Shown one piece after another: positions 27,387 to 35,988 of a DNA stretch of 64,000 bases. The translations under genes and the position numbers were made by a program. The notes under the pieces are model-generated. The model was not told the origin of the DNA, did not search any database, and was given only the letters and a program-made list of their open reading frames with translations. Origin of the DNA: Cutibacterium equinum (GTDB taxonomy: Bacteria > Actinomycetota > Actinomycetes > Propionibacteriales > Propionibacteriaceae). Location of the stretch: positions 868,001-932,000 of the forward strand of contig NZ_CP115668.1 of the NCBI RefSeq assembly GCF_028021195.1. Reading direction: 5' to 3'. Each line of letters begins with the position of its first letter. The stretch's first letter is position 1.

Positions 27387-28415
27387 GTGCTCGACGACCG
27401 CAAGCTCGACGTGCTCAAGGCCATCGTCACCGACTATGTCTCCAGCAAGGAGCCGGTGGGCTCCAAAGCCCTGGTGGAACGTCACGGCCTGGGGGTGTCC
27501 CCGGCAACAGTGCGTAATGACATGGCTGTGCTGGAGGAGGAAGGCTACATCACCCACCCTCACACCAGCGCCGGTCGTATCCCGACTGACAAGGGGTATC
27601 GCCTCTTCGTTGACCGAATCGCCACCGTCAAGCCGCTGTCTGGGCCAGAGCGTCGAGCCATCCATGCCTTCATGAGCGGGGCCGTCGACCTTGATGACAT
27701 CGTGCGCCGCACGGTGCGACTTCTCGCCCAGATCACCCACCAGGTGGCGATCATGCAATACCCGGTGGCGACGACGGCCACGATCCGTCACCTCGAACTG
27801 GTGAGCCTGTCGACCGACCGCGTCCTCATCGTCGTCATCATGTCGTCGGGGTCGGTGGAGCAGCGGATCGTGGAGCTTCCCGGCCACGACGAGCAGAATC
27901 TTGCTGGGCTTCGCACCAGGCTCAACGAGGCCCTCGTCGGCCTGACGGTTGCACAGGCCGCTGACTCCCTCAATCGGCTTCTTGACGAGTTCGACGAGTT
28001 CGGACCAGCCGAGAGCCAGCACGCAACCTCGGTCGTCGCGACTGTCCTGGAAATCCTCGCCGTCGATCCGTCCGCCCGTGTGGTCGTCGCCGGAGTTCCC
28101 AATCTCACCGCGTTCGGTGCACAGTGGGAGACGATGGTGCGTCCGGTCCTGGAAGCCCTCGAGGAGCAGGTCGTCCTCATGCGACTGCTCGGCGAGGTCA
28201 CCGCCGGGGAAGCCGGCGAGGTCACGGTGCGTATTGGTGCCGAGAACACTGACGTGCCCTTCCAGTCCACCTCATTGGTGGCAAGCACATACGGTCCTGA
28301 CGATGCCCTGTCAAGCCTCGGTGTCGTCGGACCCACCCGAATGGACTACCCCTCAACCATGGCAGCCGTGCGAGCCGTGGCCTGTTATGTGGGCCGGTTC
28401 CTGGCAGAAGGATGA
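27387..28415 (+). CDS. hrcA: Heat-inducible transcription repressor HrcA
   Basis: HrcA represses chaperone genes at CIRCE sites and needs GroE for activity. The 342-residue protein begins [20 protein letters not shown], a winged-helix N-terminus with the recognition stretch [20 protein letters not shown], and ends with the conserved [18 protein letters not shown]. The GTG start has GAGGAGGGA upstream. dnaJ starts 3 bp after the stop. Confidence 0.96.
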   Translation: MLDDRKLDVLKAIVTDYVSSKEPVGSKALVERHGLGVSPATVRNDMAVLEEEGYITHPHTSAGRIPTDKGYRLFVDRIATVKPLSGPERRAIHAFMSGAVDLDDIVRRTVRLLAQITHQVAIMQYPVATTATIRHLELVSLSTDRVLIVVIMSSGSVEQRIVELPGHDEQNLAGLRTRLNEALVGLTVAQAADSLNRLLDEFDEFGPAESQHATSVVATVLEILAVDPSARVVVAGVPNLTAFGAQWETMVRPVLEALEEQVVLMRLLGEVTAGEAGEVTVRIGAENTDVPFQSTSLVASTYGPDDALSSLGVVGPTRMDYPSTMAAVRAVACYVGRFLAEG

Positions 28416-28418
28416 TCC

Positions 28419-29594
28419 TTGAGCAACGACTATTACGAGATTCTCGGCGTTTCCCGGGATGCCAGTTCCGACGACATCAAGAAGGCTTATCGCCGCAAGG
28501 CCATGAAACTTCACCCCGATGTCGCTGGGCCGGGATCGGAGGACGAGTTCAAGAAGGTCCAGGAAGCCTATGAGGTGCTCCAGGACCCGCAGAAGCGCGC
28601 CGTCTTCGACCGTGGCGGAGACCCGAACGCCCGCATGGGTGGATTCGGCGAGGGCGGATTCAGCACTGCCGGATTCGACTTCACCAACCTCGTGGACGCC
28701 ATGTTCGGTGGCGGAACCTCCTTTGGTGGTGGCGGACGTGGGCCCCGCTCCCGGACCCGACGCGGCCAGGACGCCTTGGTGCGGATGCGCCTGAGCTTGG
28801 CTGAGGCGGTGTTCGGCGTCACCAAACCGCTGGACGTCGACACCGCGGTGGTGTGTCCGAAGTGTCAAGGTAAGGGAGCACAGTCCGGCTCGGAGCCGGT
28901 GACCTGCCACACCTGTGAAGGGCGCGGCGAGGTCATCACGGTGCAGCGGTCCCTCCTTGGTGACATTCGCACGAGCCAGCCCTGCCCGACCTGTCGTGGC
29001 TACGGCACGGTGATCCCCGATCCGTGCCAGGAGTGCTCCGGTGAGGGGCGGGTGCGCACCACCCGCACCATCAACGTCAAGATCCCTGCCGGAGTTGCTG
29101 ACGGCAACCGGATCCACCTGGATTCCCAGGGAGAGGTGGGCCCCGGTGGTGGCCCGGCCGGCGACCTCTACATCGAGATGACGGTCAGCCCGCACGAGGT
29201 GTTCACCCGAGAGGGAGACAACCTCGAGATGATCGTGACGATCCCGATGACGGCGGCTGCGCTGGGGAGCAAGGTGCCGGTTCACACCTTGGAAGCCGAT
29301 CGCGAGGACTTCGCGGACTCCGAGAAGTCGGTCACCGTCGAGGTGCCATCGGGAACCCAGTCGGGCGATCGCATCGTCATCCCCGATCGTGGCGTGCCGC
29401 GACTGCGCCGTGGTGGCCGGGGTGACCTGGGTGTCACTGTCATCGTGCAGACTCCGACCAAGCTCGATTCCCACCAGAAGGAGTTGTTGCGTCAGCTGGC
29501 CGAGGCTCGGGGGGAGACCGATGCGTCGGCGTTCGTGGAGAAGTCCGGGGCACGCGGCATGTTTTCTCGCATCAAGGAAGCGTTCGGCGGATGA
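28419..29594 (+). CDS. dnaJ: Chaperone protein DnaJ (HrcA-linked type)
   Basis: Co-chaperone of DnaK. J domain: [20 protein letters not shown] and the HPD motif in [11 protein letters not shown] Gly/Phe-rich segment follows (about 65-110). Four CxxCxGxG zinc motifs are present: [24 protein letters not shown] and CQECSGEG. C-terminal substrate-binding domain. The start codon is TTG. 391 residues. Actinobacteria usually have a second DnaJ next to dnaK-grpE; this one corresponds to the hrcA-linked copy (DnaJ2 in mycobacteria). Its stop overlaps the rsmE start by 4 bp. Confidence 0.95.
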   Translation: MSNDYYEILGVSRDASSDDIKKAYRRKAMKLHPDVAGPGSEDEFKKVQEAYEVLQDPQKRAVFDRGGDPNARMGGFGEGGFSTAGFDFTNLVDAMFGGGTSFGGGGRGPRSRTRRGQDALVRMRLSLAEAVFGVTKPLDVDTAVVCPKCQGKGAQSGSEPVTCHTCEGRGEVITVQRSLLGDIRTSQPCPTCRGYGTVIPDPCQECSGEGRVRTTRTINVKIPAGVADGNRIHLDSQGEVGPGGGPAGDLYIEMTVSPHEVFTREGDNLEMIVTIPMTAAALGSKVPVHTLEADREDFADSEKSVTVEVPSGTQSGDRIVIPDRGVPRLRRGGRGDLGVTVIVQTPTKLDSHQKELLRQLAEARGETDASAFVEKSGARGMFSRIKEAFGG

Positions 29595-30325
29595 GTGACC
29601 CCTGCTTCCTCGGTGAGGTTGCTGGAGCCACGCCCGGAACAGTGGTCGACATCACCGGGGCGGAAGGCCACCACGCCAGTTCGGTACGCCGTATTCGGGT
29701 GGGGGAGTCCGTTCTCGTCACCGATGGCCAGGGCCATGCAGTGCGCGGACCTGCCATCGAGGTGACGAAGGGATCGGTGAGAGTCGAGGTGGTCGAGGTG
29801 CTCGAAGCCCCCGTCACCGCTCATCGCTGGGTTGGTGTCCAGGCCCTGCCGAAGTCTGACCGCGCCGAGCTTGCCGTGGCGACTCTCACCGAGATGGGCG
29901 TTCACGAGATCCTGGCATGGCAGGCCGATCGCAGCATCGTGCGCTGGAAGGGCGACAAGCAGGCCAAGGGCGTGGCCAAGTGGCAGGCGGCTGCTCGTGA
30001 GGCCACCAAACAGTCGCGCAGATTCCTTGTTCCCCCGGTTGCGCTGGCTCAGACCGAGGATGTGGTGGACAGGATTCGTGGCGCAGCCGCGGCCTATGTG
30101 TTCCACGAGTCAGCCACCGAACCCCTGGTGCGTCAGAACCTGCCGGAGTCTGGTGAGGTGATGTTCATCGTCGGGCCTGAAGGTGGCATCACCGACCAGG
30201 AAGTTGAGGCCTTCGTGGCTGCCGGCGCTCATCCGGTGACCATCTGTGACGCAGTGTTGCGGACCTCGACGGCCGGCGTGGTTGGGCTGACCCAACTTCG
30301 GGCCATGGCCGACCACGCCGGGTGA
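29591..30325 (+). CDS. rsmE: 16S rRNA (uracil-1498-N3)-methyltransferase
   Basis: This SPOUT-class methyltransferase modifies U1498 of 16S rRNA. The SAM-binding knot is visible as [18 protein letters not shown] and [14 protein letters not shown] at the C-terminus. [13 protein letters not shown] near the N-terminus is the PUA-like domain signature. 244 residues. It is coupled to dnaJ by a 4-bp overlap, an order shared with mycobacteria. Confidence 0.93.
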   Translation: MSDPCFLGEVAGATPGTVVDITGAEGHHASSVRRIRVGESVLVTDGQGHAVRGPAIEVTKGSVRVEVVEVLEAPVTAHRWVGVQALPKSDRAELAVATLTEMGVHEILAWQADRSIVRWKGDKQAKGVAKWQAAAREATKQSRRFLVPPVALAQTEDVVDRIRGAAAAYVFHESATEPLVRQNLPESGEVMFIVGPEGGITDQEVEAFVAAGAHPVTICDAVLRTSTAGVVGLTQLRAMADHAG

Positions 30326-30339
30326 CCTTCCGCGCTGTT

Positions 30340-30369
30340 CCATACCTGACATGGCCATACCTGATATGG
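30340..30369. repeat. Two tandem 15-bp repeats before the rsmE terminator
   Basis: CCATACCTGACATGG (30340-30354) is followed directly by CCATACCTGATATGG (30355-30369), with one mismatch. The second unit is a 5-bp inverted repeat, CCATA-N5-TATGG. Function unknown. Confidence 0.6.
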
Positions 30370-30370
30370 C

Positions 30371-30404
30371 GATGGGGCCGGACGGGTTTCCGTCCGGCCC
30401 CATC
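30371..30404. terminator. Strong bidirectional terminator between rsmE and the doxX-like gene
   Basis: A perfect 15-bp GC-rich stem (30371-30385 with 30390-30404) closes on a GTTT tetraloop. It sits between converging genes and probably ends both the hrcA-dnaJ-rsmE transcript and the doxX-like transcript. Confidence 0.88.
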
Positions 30405-30447
30405 GGTGTGGAGGGGGATTGCCGTCGCGTGACGGCAGTTCACTGGC

Positions 30448-30855
30448 TCACTTCTTGGTGGCACCACCCAGAGCAACGGCGAGCAGGCCACCGATGAGGC
30501 TGATGTTCTTGAAGAACTGGATCTGCTCGCCGGCCTTCTCATCGCCGTCCTTCTCCCAGAAGGGGTGTCCGGCAAGAGTGACGGGGACGAGCTGGGCGGC
30601 CAGGATGGTGGCGGCCAGACGCGGCTTGATGCCAAGGGCCAGCATGGATCCTGCGGTCACCATGGTGCCGCCGTTGACCTTGACCAGCAGGCTGGGATCA
30701 ACATCGGGGATCTGGGAGCGAACTGCCTCGGGCATCTTCCCGAAGAGTCCGTCGACAGCTCCGGAAAGGTAATCGGCGCTCGTGACCTGGCCGAGGCCTC
30801 CCTTGATGAAGATGGCGGACAGAGCGGAACGGGCGATGAACTTGGCAAGAGACAT
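30448..30855 (-). CDS. DoxX family membrane protein
   Basis: This 135-residue membrane protein has about four hydrophobic segments. ARSALSAIFIKGGLGQV at the N-terminus and HPFWEKDGDEKAGEQIQFFKN match the DoxX family (HPFW and the FxKN block). Family members are often linked to redox or thiol stress, but no specific reaction is established for this protein. AGGAGG precedes the ATG. Monocistronic. Confidence 0.85.
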   Translation of the reverse strand: MSLAKFIARSALSAIFIKGGLGQVTSADYLSGAVDGLFGKMPEAVRSQIPDVDPSLLVKVNGGTMVTAGSMLALGIKPRLAATILAAQLVPVTLAGHPFWEKDGDEKAGEQIQFFKNISLIGGLLAVALGGATKK

Positions 30856-31013
30856 GAATCCTCCTAGGTACTAGGTGCTACTTCCATCGTGCCCTATCAA
30901 GGCTCGCGAAGGTGCCACGTTCGCGTTTAGGTGACGAATCCACTACTTTTTCGTGGTCTCGCTCAGGGATAGTGGCGCACGCGGACGAGTGGTTGGCGGG
31001 GAAGTGCCGGGTC

Positions 31014-33164
31014 TCAGTGGGTCAGCGCGAGGGCCAGCGGCAGGACGGGGCCTGACCCAGCTCGTCTCAACACCCGTGCGGCGACAGCCATCGTCCATCG
31101 ACTCGAGATGACGTCATCGACGAGAAGTACTGGGGCACCGCCGAGGTGGGACAGCCGTGACATGAGTTGCGGTCCGACGTTGAAACGGTCGTGCACATCT
31201 CGAAGGCGGTAAGCCGAATTCGTCGATGAATCGAGGCGTGGGGCGTTGTGTTCCAGATCGAGCCAGCCAAGGTCTTGGAGCTGACCGACTCGGGCCAGCC
31301 CCGAGGCCAGGGAGTCGATGAGGCGAGGCCGGGTGACCGATGGCACTCGGACCACGGCGGCCGGGCGATGTCCCCAATCCCATTCGGCCAGGACCTTGAG
31401 GCAGGCCTTGGCCAGTGCCGGGGTGATCTCGGCGTCGATGGGAACGCCGTTGGCATCGTTGCGCAGCAGGTCTCGCAGCGGCCCTCCCCAACCCAGGTCG
31501 GAGAGCCTGGCGATGACGCGGCCCTCCTCGGCCATCTCCTCGGTGCCGATACGGCCCTTGAGACCAACTCCCAAGGTGTCCATCCCCGATGGCCAGGTGG
31601 TGCGCGGCTCGATGGGAACACCGACCCTGTCGAGGATGGTTGTCGCCGAGCAGGATGCCGCCGGGTCGATGTCCGTCGGGTACCACGGGCCAGCGCAGAC
31701 GTCGCAGCGGCCGCATGGTGACGCGGAGGGATCGTCGAGCTGGCCGGTGAGGAAGGCCATCCGGCAGGTGTCCAGATGCTCGTAAGTGAGCATGGCCTGC
31801 TGCTCGTCGTGGCGTGCCTGAAGGATTCGCTGATAGCGCTGGGTGTCATGAACCCACCCATTCCCGGTGGCTCTCCAGCCACCACGAACCTTCTCGACCG
31901 CCCCGTCCACCGCCATCACCTTGAGCAGCAGATCAAGCTGACTGCGTCTGATGTCGACGCGGGCCTCCAACGCCGGAACAGAGAGCACCTGCCCCTCGGA
32001 CAGTGCTCCCAGCACAGCGTCGGCACGCTCCTGGGTGGGCATGGCTGCGGTGGCGAAGTACGTCCAGATGTCCTGATCCTCCGGGCCGGGAAGCAGCAGG
32101 ACGTCGGCGTTCTCGGTGGCCCGGCCTGCTCGACCGACCTGCTGGTAATACGCGATCGGAGAGCTCGGCGCTCCCAGGTGCACCACAAAACCGAGGTCGG
32201 GCTTGTCGAACCCCATTCCCAGGGCACTGGTTGCTACCAAGGCCTTGACCTGGTTGTCACGTAGGGCTTCCTCGAGGGTTGACCGTTCCTCGGGGTCAGT
32301 GCGTCCGGTGTAGGCCCGCACGTCGTGACCTGCTTCGACCAGTGCGCGAGCGGTGTCCTCGGCCGCGGAAATGGTCAGACAGTAGATGATCCCGGATCCT
32401 GGCAGGTCATCCAGATGTTGCACGAGCCAGCCCAGACGATCAGTTGGGTTTGGCAGGTTGAGCACACCGAGCCGCAGGGAGGCCCGGGCCAACGGTCCGC
32501 GCAACACGAAGACATCATCGAGATCACGAGCCGGAGCGATCTGTTCTGCCACGTCCTGAACGACTCGCGAATTGGCGGTGGCTGTCGTCGCCAGCACCGG
32601 TATGGTGTCGGGCAGGGCTGAGACAAGGTCGCGGATACGTCGGTAATCGGGTCGGAAATCGTGGCCCCAGTCCGAGATGCAGTGGGCCTCGTCGATGACA
32701 AGCATCCCCAGTCGTCCCACCAGATCGGGCAGGTGCTCCGTGGCGAACGTCGGATTGACGAGTCGTTCCGGAGACACCAGCAGGACGTCGATCTCGTCAG
32801 CATCGAGCTGCCTGGTGATGTCGGCCCACTCGGTGACATTGGCTGAGGAGATTGCAGCAGCCCGCACGCCAGCGTGTTCTGCAGCGGCCACCTGGTCGCG
32901 CATGAGGGCGATGAGCGGGGAGACAATGAGGGTTGGTCCGAATCCGGCAGCTCGCTGCAACAACGCAGCGACGAAGTAGACCGCTGACTTTCCCCAGCCG
33001 GTGCGTTGCACCACCAGCGCACGACGGCGATGGGCGACAAGGGCCTCGATGGCCTCCCACTGGCCGGGGTGGAACTCGGCATCGTCGCGACCGACGAGAC
33101 GACGCAGGATCGCCAATCCGCGGTCATGCAGGGTGTTGTTCGGTGTGTTGAACGGTGTCGTCAT
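31014..33164 (-). CDS. recQ: RecQ-type ATP-dependent DNA helicase with C-terminal phosphoribosyltransferase-like domain
   Basis: 3'-5' helicase. Walker A is RTGWGKSAVY (about 54-63), motif II IDEAHCISDWGHDFRPDYR (about 157-175) and motif VI QQVGRAGRA. A RecQ zinc cluster is formed by CRMAF...CGRCDVC near 465-490. HRDC is absent. The last ~150 residues end in PQLMSRLSHLGGAPVLLVDD, the PRPP-type loop of a PRTase fold. This helicase-PRTase fusion occurs in actinobacterial RecQ-like proteins; its purpose is unknown. 716 residues, GGGAGGGG before the ATG. Confidence 0.9.
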   Translation of the reverse strand: MTTPFNTPNNTLHDRGLAILRRLVGRDDAEFHPGQWEAIEALVAHRRRALVVQRTGWGKSAVYFVAALLQRAAGFGPTLIVSPLIALMRDQVAAAEHAGVRAAAISSANVTEWADITRQLDADEIDVLLVSPERLVNPTFATEHLPDLVGRLGMLVIDEAHCISDWGHDFRPDYRRIRDLVSALPDTIPVLATTATANSRVVQDVAEQIAPARDLDDVFVLRGPLARASLRLGVLNLPNPTDRLGWLVQHLDDLPGSGIIYCLTISAAEDTARALVEAGHDVRAYTGRTDPEERSTLEEALRDNQVKALVATSALGMGFDKPDLGFVVHLGAPSSPIAYYQQVGRAGRATENADVLLLPGPEDQDIWTYFATAAMPTQERADAVLGALSEGQVLSVPALEARVDIRRSQLDLLLKVMAVDGAVEKVRGGWRATGNGWVHDTQRYQRILQARHDEQQAMLTYEHLDTCRMAFLTGQLDDPSASPCGRCDVCAGPWYPTDIDPAASCSATTILDRVGVPIEPRTTWPSGMDTLGVGLKGRIGTEEMAEEGRVIARLSDLGWGGPLRDLLRNDANGVPIDAEITPALAKACLKVLAEWDWGHRPAAVVRVPSVTRPRLIDSLASGLARVGQLQDLGWLDLEHNAPRLDSSTNSAYRLRDVHDRFNVGPQLMSRLSHLGGAPVLLVDDVISSRWTMAVAARVLRRAGSGPVLPLALALTH

Positions 33165-33247
33165 GGCCCCTCCCTTCGCCCCTCATCCTGACCGCGACCA
33201 CCGACGGTTTGGCGTCGAGATGCCGGAACACGAGGAGAACAGCGAAG

Positions 33248-34465
33248 TCAGAACGGCAACAGAAGCTGGTCGATGACCTCTTGGGCCTGGGACTGCTGGG
33301 TGGAGACGATGCTGCCGAGCCACTCGACAATGGCGTTCTGGGTGGCTTCGTCGAATCCTCGCACGACGTCGAGATACTCGGCGCCACCGTTCGCGGCAGC
33401 GCCACAGGTTTTCACGACGTCACCGGGGGCCGGGGAGTCGAGGACGTCGAGGGCGGTCAGGAAGGCATCGCGATTCTCGATCAGTTGAGCTCGGCCGGCG
33501 TCAGTCGGCTGGACCTTGCCGATGAGTGACTTGAGCCTCTTGATCCGCTCGGTGCGCGCCGAGGCGAGGTTGTCGAGGGCTCCCTGCCACACCAGTTCGG
33601 ACAGCCGGTCGCGAGACATGAAGAGACGACGGATGTGGAGATACCAAGCTTGCAGGGCAGACAGGTTGCCCAGGTAGGTGACGTTGTGGGCGATGATGCG
33701 ATCCAGTTTGCGATAGCTGGTCGGGGTTACCGGGCGCTGTCGACCGGTGGGCGGAGGAGGCAGGACGAGCTGGTCGTCGTCGAGGATGTCGTCGCGCAGG
33801 ATTGACCCAGCCCCGACCACGGTGCCGAATCCGGTCGTCACTGGGCCAACTGTTCCGCCCTGACCGCCCAGGAAGATTGGATGCTGGTTGAGCAGCACTC
33901 CGTGTGGGACGTCACCGAAGAGAGAGGCCGTGGTCTTGTCGCCGTCAGGAGTGAAGTTGAAGTGAATGTAGGACGACCCGACCTCGGAGTGATCCGACCG
34001 AGATGTGCCACCGGCCATGAGGGCATCACAGAAGTTGATGAGGCTGCCGAGGGTGACGAAGGGCAGCAGAATGGTCTGCTTGAGGCCGACGGTGTGGGCC
34101 CCGTTGGCCTTCTCCTCGAGGATGGTGCCGCCACGGACGTGGGCTCCCGATCCCATGCTCGCCCCGGAAAGGAATACGGCGTCTTGGGCGAAGCCTCCCT
34201 TGAGTGTGACCCCGGTGCCCAGTTGGCAGTCCTGAATCGTCATGGGGGTCTCGTCGCCGAGCACGCACCCGGCAGAGATAACGGTGCGACGGCCACGAAT
34301 CCGACATCCGGGGCCGATGACGACGCCCTCACCGCTGATGTTGTCGACGTTGATGTCCTCGTCGATGTCGACGGTCAACGGGTTGGGAATGTGCACCCCC
34401 TTGTCGATGAGCTCGGCTATCTTCTCCAGGCCACGCGGCTGAAGCGTAGGGAAGTTGACGTCCAT
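33248..34465 (-). CDS. Left-handed beta-helix (hexapeptide-repeat) protein, function unassigned
   Basis: Residues ~30-230 show hexapeptide-like turns (GVVIGPGCRIRG, TVISAGCVLGD, MGSGAHVRGGTI, TVVGAGSILRD), the fold of acyltransferases and of the GlmU C-terminal domain. No nucleotidyltransferase signature (GxGTRM) is present, so annotations as UDP-GlcNAc pyrophosphorylase would be over-reach. SDHSEVGSSYIHFNFTPDGD and LPFVTLGSLINFCDALMAGG are long conserved-looking blocks inserted between turns. The C-terminal ~150 residues are alpha-helical. 405 residues, GGAAAGGA before the ATG. It lies 82 bp upstream of recQ on the same strand. Confidence 0.7.
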   Translation of the reverse strand: MDVNFPTLQPRGLEKIAELIDKGVHIPNPLTVDIDEDINVDNISGEGVVIGPGCRIRGRRTVISAGCVLGDETPMTIQDCQLGTGVTLKGGFAQDAVFLSGASMGSGAHVRGGTILEEKANGAHTVGLKQTILLPFVTLGSLINFCDALMAGGTSRSDHSEVGSSYIHFNFTPDGDKTTASLFGDVPHGVLLNQHPIFLGGQGGTVGPVTTGFGTVVGAGSILRDDILDDDQLVLPPPPTGRQRPVTPTSYRKLDRIIAHNVTYLGNLSALQAWYLHIRRLFMSRDRLSELVWQGALDNLASARTERIKRLKSLIGKVQPTDAGRAQLIENRDAFLTALDVLDSPAPGDVVKTCGAAANGGAEYLDVVRGFDEATQNAIVEWLGSIVSTQQSQAQEVIDQLLLPF

Positions 34466-34636
34466 CGGTGGTCCTTTCCGGGGGGCGGGTCCGTACCCAA
34501 CAGGGTAGCCATAGGTGCTGGCGGCTATGGGTCATGGGCAGGGCCGCCGATGGCAACCGCATGGCAACTGTGCCCTGCGCTCATTTCTGGGCCATGGAGG
34601 TCGTGGTCAACGAGGTTTCGTGGTGAAGCGGGGGTC

Positions 34637-35869
34637 TCAGGGGGGTGTTAGCAAGGCGAATCCTGACAGAAATAGGCCAGAGAAGATGCCCCCGGAGCGT
34701 TCGTGGGCTTCCTTGGCTGCTGATGAGTCCACTTCTTTGATCATGGCTCCGGTTTCCAGATCGTAAAGGCGGATGGTGGGGGTGTCGGTGGAGGTGTCGA
34801 TCACTCCGACGGTTTTGCCTTGGATCCGAGGTGGTTTCCCTTGGTCTGTGGCCAGGTCGGTGTTCACGATGAGGCGGGATTTTCCAGTGGTCAGGTCAGT
34901 GGCCACGACCTGTCCGGACAGGAGGGTCCAGATGAATTCATGTCCCATGATGACCGCGTCTGAACCGGTAGGGCCCATGCTGTCTTCGCGGACTCCTCCG
35001 CCGTCGATCGTATTGAGGGGTTTTCCGTGTTCATCGGTGATCGGGATTTGCCGGGCTGATCCTGTTTTCAGGTCGAAGAATGCCAGGGTGGTTTGCGGAT
35101 ATGTCGCCTTCTTGTTCCATGACGTTGCGCCCAGTCGCACGACGAGATCTTTCCCGTGACATGCGAGGCCGCTTTCGGGAGTCAACCCCCACCGGGGTGT
35201 CATAAGAGGCCCGAGGTCTACTGTCTTGCGGTGCTGTCGGTCGACACGGAAGAATTGCACTCCTGAAGGGCTATGGTATGCGTTGTGGGAAATCCCATAT
35301 ATCTGATTGTTGCACATTGTAATATCAGACACCCAGTGTGGTATGTGCATTGATGTGCCGTCGGTGAATTCGAGGAGGAATGTGTATTTGTCGGGATTTG
35401 ATGGATCGTCACCCCAATTCGACAAGAATGCGAATTCTCCGCCACCGAGGGGATAGGGGTAGATGAATTGCGAATCTGGTACGTAAGGATCTGTCCGGGG
35501 TATGATCCTGGTTCCTGATTTCCCCATGACGTACATGTTGGAGAAGTCAATAAAGGCAACGTTCCCATCAGTATCGGAGCCGACGCTAGTGTATCGGGGC
35601 GCGTTGTCCAATTTTTTGACTGCATGGGTAGTGTCGCCGTCGAGGGACAAGAGCCCCGGACGATTGAAGATGGGGTCATCCGGTTGGCTCCAAGATGTGG
35701 CGATCCTGACATCGGCGGGAAGCGTATCGGTTTCACCGATGGGCGTCGTCTGGACCCTTGCGCAGGCGGTGGTCGTGACGAGACAGGTCACCGCCACCGT
35801 AAAGGTCGCAAGCCTCGTGCGCTTGCGTCGTTTATTGAGTGATTTCATGATGATTGATGCGGTTTCCAT
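34637..35869 (-). CDS. Exported protein of unknown function, probably beta-propeller-like
   Basis: The N-terminus (KSLNKRRKRTRLATFTVAVT) is a basic n-region plus hydrophobic core, ending VTTTAC, a weak lipobox. The body has repeated strand-like units (NVAFIDFSNMYVMGKSG, VVATDLTTGKSR, PTIRLYDLETGAM) suggesting a beta-propeller. The C-terminal GIFSGLFLSGFALLTPP is hydrophobic. The gene is clearly less GC-rich than its neighbours, especially 35220-35600, suggesting transfer. An ATG at 35848 is an alternative start; neither start has a well-spaced ribosome binding site. 410 residues, no family recognised. Confidence 0.65.
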   Translation of the reverse strand: METASIIMKSLNKRRKRTRLATFTVAVTCLVTTTACARVQTTPIGETDTLPADVRIATSWSQPDDPIFNRPGLLSLDGDTTHAVKKLDNAPRYTSVGSDTDGNVAFIDFSNMYVMGKSGTRIIPRTDPYVPDSQFIYPYPLGGGEFAFLSNWGDDPSNPDKYTFLLEFTDGTSMHIPHWVSDITMCNNQIYGISHNAYHSPSGVQFFRVDRQHRKTVDLGPLMTPRWGLTPESGLACHGKDLVVRLGATSWNKKATYPQTTLAFFDLKTGSARQIPITDEHGKPLNTIDGGGVREDSMGPTGSDAVIMGHEFIWTLLSGQVVATDLTTGKSRLIVNTDLATDQGKPPRIQGKTVGVIDTSTDTPTIRLYDLETGAMIKEVDSSAAKEAHERSGGIFSGLFLSGFALLTPP

Positions 35870-35975
35870 CCTCGGTAATTCACGGGCTGACCGTAGATTA
35901 TCAGTAGGTCCCGTGCCGGCGAGGGGGCGGTGTCGTGGCCCCGCCGATGGCGAGCGCTCGGGGTGGACTCGTCAA

Positions 35976-35988
35976 TACAATGACGCCC
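35976..35988 (+). promoter_or_regulatory. Putative leaderless promoter of tgt
   Basis: TACAAT (35976-35981) is followed by 7 nt and the ATG at 35989. No ribosome binding site precedes either nearby ATG, which supports leaderless translation. Confidence 0.45.
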
